Assembly (NCBI GenBank): GCA_024336345.1
Contig: JANFOG010000005.1
Span: 496,001-560,000 of the forward strand
Source of the DNA: Mariannaea sp. PMI_226
Taxonomy: Eukaryota; Ascomycota; Sordariomycetes; Hypocreales; Nectriaceae
Length of the DNA: 64,000 bases
Direction: 5' to 3'
In this document: positions 11,684 through 21,602 of the stretch, one piece after another
Position numbering within the stretch: position 1 is the first letter of the stretch
Layout of the letters: each line of letters opens with the position of its first letter
Notes under the pieces: generated by a model
Database searches by the model: none
Seen by the model: only the letters and a program-made list of their open reading frames with translations
What the model was told of the DNA's origin: nothing
Position numbers and translations under genes: made by a program

Positions 11684-13334
11684 GGTAAACCTCATTTGAG
11701 CCTTTAATGTTCAATAGATAGCATTACATTACGACCTGCAAGTGATTTTGGATTAGAAACTTCCAATGACCTGATTATTCATAGCGCAAGAATACGTCAC
11801 GATAGTTATGTGGTTTTTTCATGATGCAGAAGAATACGTATTATTCCACTAGTTCTATCCTCATCTTTGTGTGACTGTCGCTACTATGGTGTCATGTTTT
11901 CCTACCATCAACTCCGGCAGTAGTGTAGCTGAGGAAGAATCTCTGCGTTATAGATTAATCTATTACATTACGCAACTGCGATCAGTGAGACTGGTTTAAG
12001 TAGGCAGCTACGTGATACACAGGGCTACCGAGAGCTACGAATTTTGGACAAACTACAGGTATTTACGCTTCATCATCATCACTCTGGCAAGGCACTTATC
12101 ACGTACATTCACGGGGACGATTTTGGGGTTGAATATTTTATGTCCAGAGCCAAAAGACCCTAGTCCAGTCCAATATCCACCCTTCTACTCCATTCCTCCA
12201 ACATTTCTCAATCTTACCTGATCTCTGTTGTTTGACCGATCAACCAAACACGATGTTTCAGTTGATACGTTTGCGAGAAGAGTGATCGGCTCTTACTGTT
12301 GTCGTGATATTTGTGTCGTCTTGTTATGGTATCTTGCCCTGGGTCGATGATCGGCAAGAGAGGAGTTGTCATGTAGTTTGTCGTGGCCATCATCCGAAGC
12401 GACCAAGAAAGAACGGGCAAATGGTAGATACGGAAGCAAGAAGAAAAGGACACAAAAGCTGTTGGCATGTATCGAAAAACAACAAAAAAGCGCTTGTTCG
12501 GGCATTTTTTTTGAATTCTCGCATGTGGTGTTTTGGTTGCGAGATGGGTGGGTGGTGTAGTAGCTTTGCTGCTTTGCAATGCCTAGTCGAAAACGAGAGG
12601 GGAAAGCAAATAGGAAGGCATCCATCCAGATTTAGTGGCTTTTCTGTTTTGGGGGTGTTTTCTTTTTTTTGGGGGGGGGGTTTTGCGTTTTGAGTGGTTA
12701 TGGATGTTGATATCTCAAAGCGCTGTCTGAACTTTTCTCCTTCGGATGAGAAAGTTGTTTCGCGGTGCAAAATCGACGGCTTCGATATCCCATCTTGTTC
12801 CGAATCCATTTAGTATCAGTACGAAGGAGTTGGGATGATTGTGATAACTTACAGACGGGGCAAGTCGTCGATAGCCAAACTACTGACTGGAGGGAGCATG
12901 GATTCGTAGAAAAGGCATCATGGTGAAAATCTCAGATGAGGCTCTCATGCCAATTCTTTGGCTTCTCCGGAACAAGAAAAAAAAAGAAAGGCGATCATTG
13001 TCTCGGATTTAGATGGTCTGGAGACAACAAAGGGATCCAAAGTACTACTTCCGGGGGGATGGCCATGTGAGACGACTAGTAGAAAATCGTCGGCGATCAT
13101 TGGATTTGGGCTATTTCCGAGGTGGTGCAACATTCTGTTAAGTACGTTGATAGATAGTACTGCTGGTGTTTTTGTTTTCTGGTGGTTTTGGTAATGGTGT
13201 TGCCGAGAGTGCTGCTGGTTGAGCTCGACTTGATGTTGGTACATGTAGTGAACCTGCTGGTTGGGTTGTTTGTGATACCACTGGTTTCACTGTTAGTAGA
13301 AGTTCTATTTTGTCTCTTAGATGAACTTGCCATT
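11684..13334. other. 1.65-kb intergenic region, no supportable gene
   Basis: Several overlapping frames on both strands at 12200-12800 differ wholly in composition from known proteins and were not accepted. The region includes the transporter 3' end, a T8G10 homopolymer pair at 12663-12680, and the downstream flank of the minus-strand gene at 13335. Confidence 0.45.
12663..12680. repeat. T8-G10 homopolymer junction
   Basis: Eight T residues are followed directly by ten G residues and then four T. Such runs are slippage-prone and difficult for sequencing, so local length may be uncertain. Confidence 0.8.
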
Positions 13335-14006
13335 TTAGTTACCGAAGTTACTGAAGATATTACTTGTGCTCAAAGCCGTCTCAATCGAGACTTGGCCGTT
13401 GCCAGAAACGTTGACATAGGGCTCTGGAAGTTCAGGCTCGAACTTGCGGACCTTTCTGTTTCTCGTGACCCTATACTTTCGCTCAGTTGCTGGCAATGGG
13501 GGAAGGTAGATACGGCGGTATCTGTCCTTGGTTCCTGGAATCTTCTGTCGAAGGATGAGACGAGGTCGAGCAGGAGTATTGTTGGTGGTGGTAGGAGTGG
13601 TGTGAGAGTTGGCAGACCCGAAAAAGTTGGGAGACCCTGGAGAGTTGAGAGACCCGGGAGAATTTGGAGGGCTAGGAGAGTTGGGAGGGCTAGGAGACCT
13701 CGGAGAGTTGGGAACGGTTGCAATATCCTCCTCATCGAGTTCCTCGCGATCAGAGATAGTGTCGACGTCCCAGATCTGCTTGAGGGTAGAGGAAGCCTGG
13801 AGAGGAAGTGGCTTGTTGGTGCACAGGTCCTTGGCCTTGGGAGTTGACATATCAGCAACCTTGCGAGTTCTTTGAAGTCTGCTAACGCGGGGGGAAGTCA
13901 GAGGTTCGAGACTCGAGGGCAGAGGATGCTGTGTCGTGATGAAGACATTTGGGGGGATGATGGGCTCAGGAGCCAAGGACTCAGCAGACGCTGAGTTGGA
14001 AGCCAT
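13335..14006 (-). CDS. Hypothetical Ser/Pro/Asn-repeat protein
   Basis: A single-exon frame of 223 aa begins with a good ATG context (GAGATGGCT). I do not recognise it. The middle (about residues 98-126) is a degenerate tandem array built on units such as SPPNSP and SPGS; the underlying DNA shows it as GGGAG-type repeats at about 13617-13710. Flanking it are an acidic segment (REELDEED) and a Thr/Asn run. A basic segment near residues 150-190 is rich in Arg, Lys and Tyr. The protein has no signal peptide or TM segment and should be largely disordered, perhaps nuclear given the basic stretch. A Ser/Thr/Asn-rich frame follows directly after the stop (13333-13097), so the 3' end could be mis-modelled. 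The opposite-strand frame is a compositional shadow. Confidence 0.55.
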   Translation of the reverse strand: MASNSASAESLAPEPIIPPNVFITTQHPLPSSLEPLTSPRVSRLQRTRKVADMSTPKAKDLCTNKPLPLQASSTLKQIWDVDTISDREELDEEDIATVPNSPRSPSPPNSPSPPNSPGSLNSPGSPNFFGSANSHTTPTTTNNTPARPRLILRQKIPGTKDRYRRIYLPPLPATERKYRVTRNRKVRKFEPELPEPYVNVSGNGQVSIETALSTSNIFSNFGN

Positions 14007-16033
14007 CTCGTTGATAGAGAGATGGTACTGGGTTGTTTTCGGATGGTTTTAGAAGTCAAGTAGATAACCGCAGTGTTGTTTGGGTTGTGGCGTTGTTGTT
14101 GTTGTTGACAGCGGTGATGATGAAAAGGTTACGTGAGGTTGAGGTGAGAGGAGAGGAACAGAACAAGAAATCAACGGGGGAGGGCCTATTTATATGTTTT
14201 CTGAAATGCCCCAGCCACAGCAAAATGATGCTCAAAAATCATGAGGTTGAGGGCCAAAACTGAGCAAACAATACAAGTTCCTGGGTTGCGATATGGCGAA
14301 CGTCTCATACAAATTTGGTGGTGGAAGTGCCCAGCCCCGCGAAACTGTCAGGTAACTCGGCGCTCATCAATGCAGCCCAGCTCACGCAAAAAACGGAAAA
14401 TAAAGTGGACCCAATCGGACACAGCCACAGGCCCCGAGGTGATTCGTTTGCTATGAAATTGGGTCGAAAACCGTTTTGTGTTTTTGCTGGGCTTGCGGCT
14501 TGATGGGCGGGATAGAGGTGTATGTTCTTGGGAGTTGTTGTTCAGGAATCTCTCTAAGGGGTGCCTGAGCTACTAGTTTTGTGGAGGTTTAAACTACGAG
14601 ACGCTAAGAATCTTACTATAATACATCGCATGTGTAAGCGTGGATAAAGGTCGATGCATGAGGGACGCCGTGCGGAAGAGTTCGTGACCAGACACTTCTC
14701 AGGGCGCGGCCGACGAGCTCGAGCTAGTAGAAAATATACAAAATACCGAGTTAAAGGCCTCAAATGCTTCATCTTGCATTTGAATGTAGGTCTCTGTCTA
14801 CTGCGTAGGCCGCATAGTGCTTGAGTGGCAGCATAGCAGACGTGGGCTCTTTAACGAAGGCTCATCGGTCCTTGATAATGCGCGTCCGGCCAAGCATTCC
14901 GTAGAAATGGCATGCGTGATAGTTACAGTTTTATAATTACCTTCACTCAGAAGCTTGATGTTGTTCATAACTTTTCTTGAATGCTTGTCATGTGTTCGTT
15001 CACCCTCGCAGAGTATCCCGCTGTTCGCGGAAACGCGTTGTTCCCTTCCGTACTGGGGGCTAAACACCACACAAGCCTGCACCAGTACGCACCTCAATTT
15101 CGTTTAAAATACAGAAATCCTGGTTTTTGGTATCTTTTCATCCAGGCAGCTTCATCCAGAGACCGTTTTGCTAAGGCCTAGTTTCGGGCGACAAGACCGA
15201 CGAGCTTCCGTGCCGGGGCGGGATGATTCATCGTCCGTGGCCAACTCTAGGATCGAAGAAATTAAGAGTAAAGATCGATCTACATAGAATTTATTTCCTA
15301 TTGCCAGATTATTTCATAAGAGCTGCGATGTCGTTTTCTAGCTATCGCTGTGCAGACGCTAATCGGCGATTAGCCCACAACCAGAACTTCGCAGGCCTCA
15401 AGGAACGACTAAAGGCATCCGCATAGCATTAGTTAGCAGTTGGCCCATATCGCGAGAATATTAACGTTCCCAAGCCAAGACAATCCTAGAATTATTTAAT
15501 TAGGAGAGGGCATCTCTTTGCACATTGAGCGAGTTGCTCACCGTCGCAACACCGTCGTGGATCACACACAGAGGAACAAGAGAGCAGCCCAGCTATGCCG
15601 GGGTCTAAGGGAAGCCATATTAGAACATGGAATGAAGGCAAAATACAGCAGGATAGGCGTGCATAAATTCTCGTTCAAGTCAAGACAAATTCTTCTGTTC
15701 AGAGAGGTTGCAGGCGCGGTGATTCGGAGGTGCCCCGAACACGTGAACACTTGGGAGAGCTCCTTACACTGCTTGTATGTACTACATCACCAGTGGCAAT
15801 TGATAGGGTGCCTAACTTCTAGCCTTGTTACCCAACACGCAAGGCTTTCTGCTGTTCCAAATACTAATATTCCTTCATCATCAGTTCCATCACTTCATCA
15901 GTCATCAACTCATCATCAACCCTGTGTGACCCCAGTGCCCCTCCACCCCGCATTCATCCACACAAGCCTTGCATCGTACCACCATCCTCTCCAATCATCT
16001 TACATGGCTTGCATCATCCAGCAAATCTCGTCT
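14007..16033. other. 2-kb intergenic region
   Basis: This is the upstream flank of the minus-strand gene at 14006 and the downstream flank of the P450. A plus-strand frame at 15518-16060 lacks an ATG start and shows TCATCA-type simple sequence, so it was not accepted. No repeat or RNA gene was recognised. Confidence 0.4.
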
Positions 16034-17642
16034 TCACCTCTTCCAGATAGCGATATTTAGCCCCAGAGGCTTTCTTAGAAACCCTTCCCTCGTTTCCATC
16101 ACTTCCTGCTTCAGCTCGACCGAATACCGACGAGCCCACGTCGCCGCGATGAGCTTCATCTCCATCTCCGCTACATTTCGTCCTACACACGCCCTCGGCC
16201 CGTGGCTGAAGGGAATAAAGGCATTCTTTTGTCGCGTCGTCACGCTGTCCCATCGCTCTGGTCTGAACTCATCGGCATCCGGTCCCCATATCTCCTTGGA
16301 GTGGTGCATGGAGTAGGTCGGCACACTCAGAACACTTCCTGCCGGGAAAAAGTGACCTTGCAGGGTAACACCGGGGTTTTCATTGGGAATTTGACGAGGG
16401 AGGCCGATACCAGACGTGCAGTGGATTCGCAGCGTTTCGTCGATGACGGAACCGAGATATGGTAAGTCCCTCACCATGTCAAAAGTGGGAACTGAGGCAT
16501 CCGCAGGGATAGCAGCGTCTAGCTCCTCTTGCAACTTTTGCAACACTCCGGGCGTGCGCGCGACGTGATATAGCAACGCACAGGACGAATTAGAAGTCGT
16601 GTCGCTTCCAGCAATGAGCTGTGTGAGTGCTTCAGCGGTCAGCTCCTCACGTCCAAGCGGCTCGCCCTTCTCATCCCTGCCTTCCATCAAACGAGCCAGC
16701 AGGTCCTTTCGCTCTTGCGATGGGGGATTCTCAAGCCTAGCCTTGACTCTAGCGATTGCAATACCAGCTAGATTTTGCACAGAGTTGAGCCCGTTCCTGA
16801 AGAAGGGGTCGGGTAGCCATTTCGCATACGGCTTCAACTGGGGGAAGCAGCCCAGAGTAGCGCTGACTTCACCTCTTCGGTTAAGGATCTGAATAGCTGA
16901 GGCATAGATAGGCGGGCTGTCAGGCGTGGCTCTGACTTCTGCGATATCTACACCGTTGCGCAGCATGCCAAAGGGAGCACCAAATGCCAGGTCGCCGATG
17001 ATGTCGAAAGCCAAGTAGTTGAACCAAGGCAGACAGTCCAAGTGCGCTTCGTGCCGTCCGCGGGCAGACTGGCCATTGGCGATCTGCTTGTCAATTTGCT
17101 TGACGAAGAGTTCCAGGTTTGCATACACATAGGGTTCAAACTGGGTGACGCTCTTGGGGGAGAATGTGTGGGAGATTAGCTTGCGCTTCCGAGTGTGCTC
17201 ACTACGATCTCGGGTATTAAACAGGCCACGACGGATGGACACGAAGGCGTCATAGAACTCACTTCCTCATTGTCAGAACGATCTGTGGGTGTTTTTTTTT
17301 GGTGGTGAGACGTGACACTTACGACTTGAGGAAGCCATTTCCATGGCCGTAGATGACGGGGATGGCGTCGTCATCGGCAATGCTGACATGGTTTGGGGCA
17401 ATGCGAATGACTGGCCCAAGCTCCTTGTGAAGCTTGTGCATCACTTTGTAGCGCTCCCCTCGTCGGCACACGTAGAGGAGCCATAGGTTAGAGAACTGCG
17501 CTGGGAACGGAGCGGGAAGGCCTCTCAGATGGCTGAAGGTGATAAAGTACTCATACAAGTACGAGGCGAGGACGACGACGAGTGCCGCGGGGATTATCCA
17601 CAGGGACGTCGCCACTGACAATATGAAGTTCACCACAGCCAT
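16034..17642 (-). CDS. CYP53: Cytochrome P450, CYP53 family (benzoate 4-hydroxylase type)
   Basis: Two exons (17642-17323 and 17261-16034) encode 515 aa. An N-terminal membrane anchor occupies residues about 8-35, followed by the Pro-rich hinge GLPAPFPAQ. The exon junction restores KSEFYDAFVSIRRGLFNTRDR..HTRKRK, typical of CYP53. The I-helix is AGSDTTS, the K-helix ExxR is in DETLR, and the heme loop is FSHGPRACVGRN with Cys465 as the ligand. CYP53 enzymes para-hydroxylate benzoate in the ER with NADPH-P450 reductase, feeding the beta-ketoadipate pathway, and are also studied as detoxification enzymes. The intron is 61 bp with a CTGAC branch. Substrate is inferred from the family. Confidence 0.9.
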
Positions 17643-18580
17643 GGCACCGGCGGGCTTTCCTAGGTAGGTTCCAGGGCGGGCTTTACGAGGTCAATGGGGA
17701 AATTGGAAATAAAAGTCTCAATGAAAAGAAGGCAAAAAGAGGAAAAAATTGCGGAGTGGACGACTCAGAGTAAAATCCCGTGAAGCGCGTGGGGCTTTTC
17801 AATAGCAGCCAGCATCAGCATGGGAGTTTTCGGGCCAGCTTTCTTCGTGCAAGAGTATTACGAGGGGCTTTGTGCTTTGTCCAATGGAGGGATTGGGGGA
17901 AAGATTTACCGTCAGATAATTGACCAGTGAGCTACAGGCTGACATCATCACCTCTATCTTATTCGGCTGAATGCGCGTTGTTCAGTGAGTGAGTCTTTTT
18001 GCTTTTAACCTGATGGAGACCCAGAGGTTCAGGGGCTTCCTTTTGGGTTTAAATAAAAAAAAATGATTAAAAAAAAAGAGAAAAGGAAAAAAGAGGCTCC
18101 ACCATGCGAGCGGGGTCGCAACAAACGAGCCGAGGGGGAAGATAATTCCTTAGCCTTCAACAGCGACAAGACCATTTTGAAGTCGTACAACAGCGGTATA
18201 TCACTTTCTCGATGGCGATTCACGAGGTTTAGACCTGGGCATGATCGGTTCTAGGCAGACCCCTACCACTCAAATTAACGAATCAGGTCCTTTCTTTCAT
18301 ACCCCAGAGATCGGAACTCCCGTCTGCCTTGTGGGGGATTGGCTGTGGGGACCTTTTGTGTCGGCATGTAGAATCGGCAATGGTGTTATTGGCTGCTGGG
18401 TGAGAAAGAAGAACAGTGAATACATCCCAGCATAAGCCAGAGTAATCGACAAAGTCTTTGATGTTTTATTTAGGGGATAATGTACTATTCGAGAGTTTCG
18501 CCTCATTCATTTTGAAATAGAAAATCATTTGAGCTTCTATTTTGGGGTTAATATTGGTCTTGGCTGCATTTTAGCTAAAG
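17643..18580. other. CYP53 promoter and gene-free sequence
   Basis: Upstream flank of the P450. It contains A-rich tracts around 18050-18090 that read as Lys-rich junk in any frame. No gene is supportable. Confidence 0.4.
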
Positions 18581-18581
18581 C

Positions 18582-18791
18582 ATAGTCGCACTATGGAACT
18601 ACGGTTTTGTGGTTCAGTCCAACTCCCAATCATATACACTCTCTTTCAGCACAAGTGAAGCGAAATATGATGAATTAACAGCCACTGCTTTTGGGCATTC
18701 TAATTCAACAAGCAAGGCCATTCTCAACATAATTATTGATATGAAATTTATACCAGTAAGCTGTACATTTCTGCTGCAGCATCCAGTTTGA
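18582..18791 (+). mobile_element. Possible Ty1/Copia RNase H relic
   Basis: Read in one frame, this stretch gives YGFVV, then SQSYTLSFSTSEAKYDELTA, then about 22 residues later ILNIIIDMKFIP. This resembles the end of Copia-type polyproteins, where a Ser-Lys-x-Gln segment is followed by ALSTTEAEY and a W-L-R-x-L-L-x-E-L-x-x-P block. The frame has no start, has stops on both sides, and no recognisable integrase, RT or LTR nearby. It would therefore be a decayed fragment of about 200 bp. Similarity is judged by eye and could be coincidental. Confidence 0.35.
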
Positions 18792-19695
18792 ATGATCGCT
18801 TCGTTGTCCCCAACCACAAGTTACGAGTTACAGGGTAGCGCACTTCGGAAAAGAGGAGCCGTCTGTGCTGCATGAAGATTCATGTTTTGGTACGGCGGTC
18901 CATAGTTCGGTGATGTGCCGAAAAATGGTCCAACGAAGTTTCAGCATCTGGAAATAGATCATGGTAGATACATAAGTGGCGTCTCCGCTTCATGCGAATA
19001 AACCTCCTCGTCTCGTCACTTCTCCCTCACAGCCACCTCCTCGTCCATCGGGCCGGCGTCAACCCAGTCGACTGTCATTGCCGTTAGGTGTGCCCTACTC
19101 GTCAGCGATTGACTGAATTGGCACAGAAAATGCCTGTGTGTTGACTCGATCACTACCCACTTCTTGCTGTTGCTTGTATTTACATGTATTCGGCAAGTTG
19201 CAGAAATGACGCTCCCGGGTGAGCGAGCGGACACAGCAGCCGACAAAACAAGAGATCAAATTCCTCAGCTGAGGCGGTGACACAGCCAGCCATGAACAAC
19301 GGACGCGCAAGCGAACACTGGCCGCGCGCGAGTAGGAGATTTTTTTTTTAAGCTCCAACAGCCAAAAACTTGCAGCCGAAATGTTGCGTGTCTGGCTGCA
19401 CGTCTCCCTTTGTTCGGAGCGTGTGATGAAACAGTGTTTGCTCCAGCCTTGACCGTTGTAACGGCGCTCTCACAGGGGCTTTGCGTATCATCAGCGCCCC
19501 AAGCGTCTCACCAGCCTTACTTGCGACAGTACCCGGTTTCGCAAAACCGTTGCCAACAGCTCCAGGCTCGAGCTTCCTAGAAAACATCCAACTTTTCTTC
19601 ATCACAAGCCAATTTTTTTTCCTATTCTTCCCTATTACTCTTCTTGTTGTTGCTGTGCGACATTTTATTATTATTTTTTCATTCTTTTTTTCGAT

Positions 19696-19729
<34 letters not shown>

Positions 19730-19943
19730 GTGTGGTGTTTGTTGTTGGAGATTTCCACCCCGCTGGTCGGAATATAACGAAAGATTACGAGTGTTGGAAG
19801 CGACTTTTGGGACACGACGAGGAACGACTTCGCCAATATTTTCATTTCCTTCTCCGGCCCTCCTCTGCCTCAAACGAAAAAAAACAAAAACGATTAAATA
19901 AAGGAAAAAAAAAACCACCGAATCATTCAAAAGGAAAAGCATC
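18792..19943. other. Gene-free region with T-rich leader
   Basis: No gene is supportable. The last 350 bp before the next ATG are strongly T-rich and include a 31-T run at 19698-19728, probably within the promoter or leader of the following gene. Confidence 0.4.
19698..19728. repeat. Poly-T run of 31
   Basis: An uninterrupted T31 tract sits in a longer pyrimidine-rich stretch about 215 bp upstream of the membrane-protein ATG. It could act as a nucleosome-depleting promoter element, or be the copied tail of a retroposed sequence. It is also error-prone in assembly. Confidence 0.85.
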
Positions 19944-20607
19944 ATGAGTAATCTACGACGACTCATCATTACTGTGGGCGACTCGGCGCTGGCAGAACCC
20001 ACTGTCACCCAGCCTCCGAACGCATTCTCAACGATGGATGGTTTCAATGAAAATATCTTGCTAAACGCAGAGGTATCCCGTGTCATCTCTGCCTCTCAAT
20101 CAACTACCTTATTCACCTCCATCGTACCTCGCCAATCTGCCGAAGAGGCGGGCTCATCGACGTCTGGATCTCCGGATTCATCATCGCAGTCTAATTACGA
20201 TCCTGGGACTCCCAACTACAAGAACCTGATTACTATCGGCATTGTCTTTGTGATTCTACGTACGAAAATGTCCCACTCTTTCAGCTCGGTTGACGTTGAA
20301 ACTAACTTGCATAGTTGCTCTGGCCATTATCATCGTGTCCGTATTCTTCGTTCGAAGACACAGACTCGCTGCGCAGCGTCGAAAACGAGATCGCAAACAG
20401 GGTACTACAGAACAGAAAGTCATCAATTACAGTGGATGGCAACACGTCGATCTATCAGCACCTACAGCTGCTCACCTACCGAATACGGGAACTGGTTATC
20501 CGACTCCTGGAGGCGTAGGGGGCACCCAAAATGGCTATCGGACAGATCCCCCAGCGTATTATCCGGGCCCAAACGTTCATTCTGCGACTGCTACGCGGTG
20601 GAGATGA
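19944..20607 (+). CDS. Single-pass membrane protein, function unknown
   Basis: Two exons (19944-20259, 20315-20607) flank a 55-bp intron and give 202 aa. The N-terminal about 90 residues are polar and Ser/Thr-rich with no clear signal peptide. The intron falls inside one hydrophobic segment (about residues 93-117, ITIGIVFVILLALAIIIVSV after splicing), which is followed at once by a basic stop-transfer cluster (RRHRLAAQRRKRDRK). The C-terminal about 70 residues are Pro/Gly/Tyr-rich with a PPAYYPG-like motif, perhaps a PPxY ligand for a WW-domain/Rsp5-type ubiquitin ligase. The architecture recalls small fungal Mid2/SKG6-like membrane proteins, but I cannot assign a family. The hydrophobic run forming only after splicing is good evidence that the model is real. 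Confidence 0.65.
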
Positions 20608-20916
20608 GACTCAAGAAAAAAACAGCTACAACTTTCTGGAGCGAGATGACTTAAAAAGAACATAGAGATGTCATGGTGCCAGTGTAAATATACCCAAATG
20701 TATTGTTATTGACCACGCGGATGAATACCAGGACTGTTTACCTGATGCATGAGATGACTGGCTGCATTCGAATTGTATTCACCTTTGTTTAGCGGATACT
20801 TCTCTGTTGGATTAGCAAAAGAAGTAAATTGGAGATAAGACGAGACGGACTTCAGTCGGTCAGTCAGCCAGACCAAAAATAAAAGCCAACCTTACAAGTC
20901 ACGTCCCAGCTATGAT
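20608..20916. other. 3' flank, no gene seen
   Basis: About 300 bp between the membrane-protein gene and the terminator of the minus-strand tRNA-Glu. Nothing recognisable. Confidence 0.4.
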
Positions 20917-20924
20917 AAAAAAAA
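20917..20924 (-). terminator. Pol III terminator of tRNA-Glu
   Basis: Eight A residues on the plus strand give a T8 run on the transcribed strand, nine bases past the discriminator base of the tRNA. Confidence 0.75.
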
Positions 20925-20933
20925 TGATAGATA

Positions 20934-21022
20934 CTCCGGTACAGGGAATCGAACCCTGGGCTCCGCGGTACAGATCTCTCAGTAATGAGAGCGCGAAATG
21001 TTAGCCACTACACCATACCGGA
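20934..21022 (-). tRNA. tRNA-Glu (anticodon CTC) with a 17-nt intron
   Basis: On the minus strand the acceptor stem is TCCGGTA/TACCGGA with discriminator G. The D arm is GTGTAGTGGCTAAC and the T arm is CAGGG-TTCGATT-CCCTG. The anticodon stem TCGCG/CGCGG surrounds the loop CTCTCA-C, giving anticodon CTC at 20989-20987. The intron (20985-20969) sits after position 37. Its GAGAG can pair with the CTCTC of the loop, as in canonical intron-bearing pre-tRNAs. The mature length is 72 nt before CCA. Confidence 0.95.
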
Positions 21023-21602
21023 TTGTGATTGGCTGACGGTTGATATGTACTTGAAGGTTGTCATTGCCATATGCAGCCATCGCTTCATTCCGACGCTGTT
21101 CTGATATTCAACCTAAACGTATCTCGAGATACGGAGGTTGCCAATACGGCTGCCAAGTGCAGAAAATATCGGTATGCAGTTACGATGCGCTACAGAAGTG
21201 ATGCAATGATCTAGACTATTTTTTTTATCGAAGCTATAGTGGTTTCCCACTGCCGTTGCAGTTCTGTAATAGCGACTGCTATAAAGAAGTCCCCCTTTGG
21301 CAGGATGAAGGGAACTCTCAGACAGCGCGACGTAGTCAAATACTGAGAACTAAAATTAATATCTGGGAGTATGACGGAAGCGATTTCGTTTCGTTCAACC
21401 ATAAAGACTTTGCAGACTATCCCGTAGCTCTGCGAGGGTTCTATTTAGATGATGTCACTCACATCTTGAACAACGCTTACGTTCACAAGTACCACACCTG
21501 AGAATGTTTCACCTATTCGTCAAACCAACCGGTAAGTTGTGCCTCAATAACCCGTAAACGGAGTCCTCTCATATTTTTAAACTCTACCCAAATTGTCACT
21601 GT
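21023..21602. other. Gene-free flank
   Basis: 580 bp between the tRNA-Glu and the end of the MDR oxidoreductase gene. An 81-codon frame at 21256-21501 starts with TTG and matches nothing I know. Confidence 0.4.

Noticed and set aside
13182..13847. 221-codon plus-strand frame opposite the Ser/Pro-repeat gene
   Set aside because: Its composition (Val/Leu then Arg/Gly repeats) is what the complement of the Ser/Pro repeat gives. The minus frame has the better start.
15518..16060. 180-codon plus-strand frame
   Set aside because: It lacks a true ATG start and is partly TCATCA-type simple sequence; no motifs were seen.
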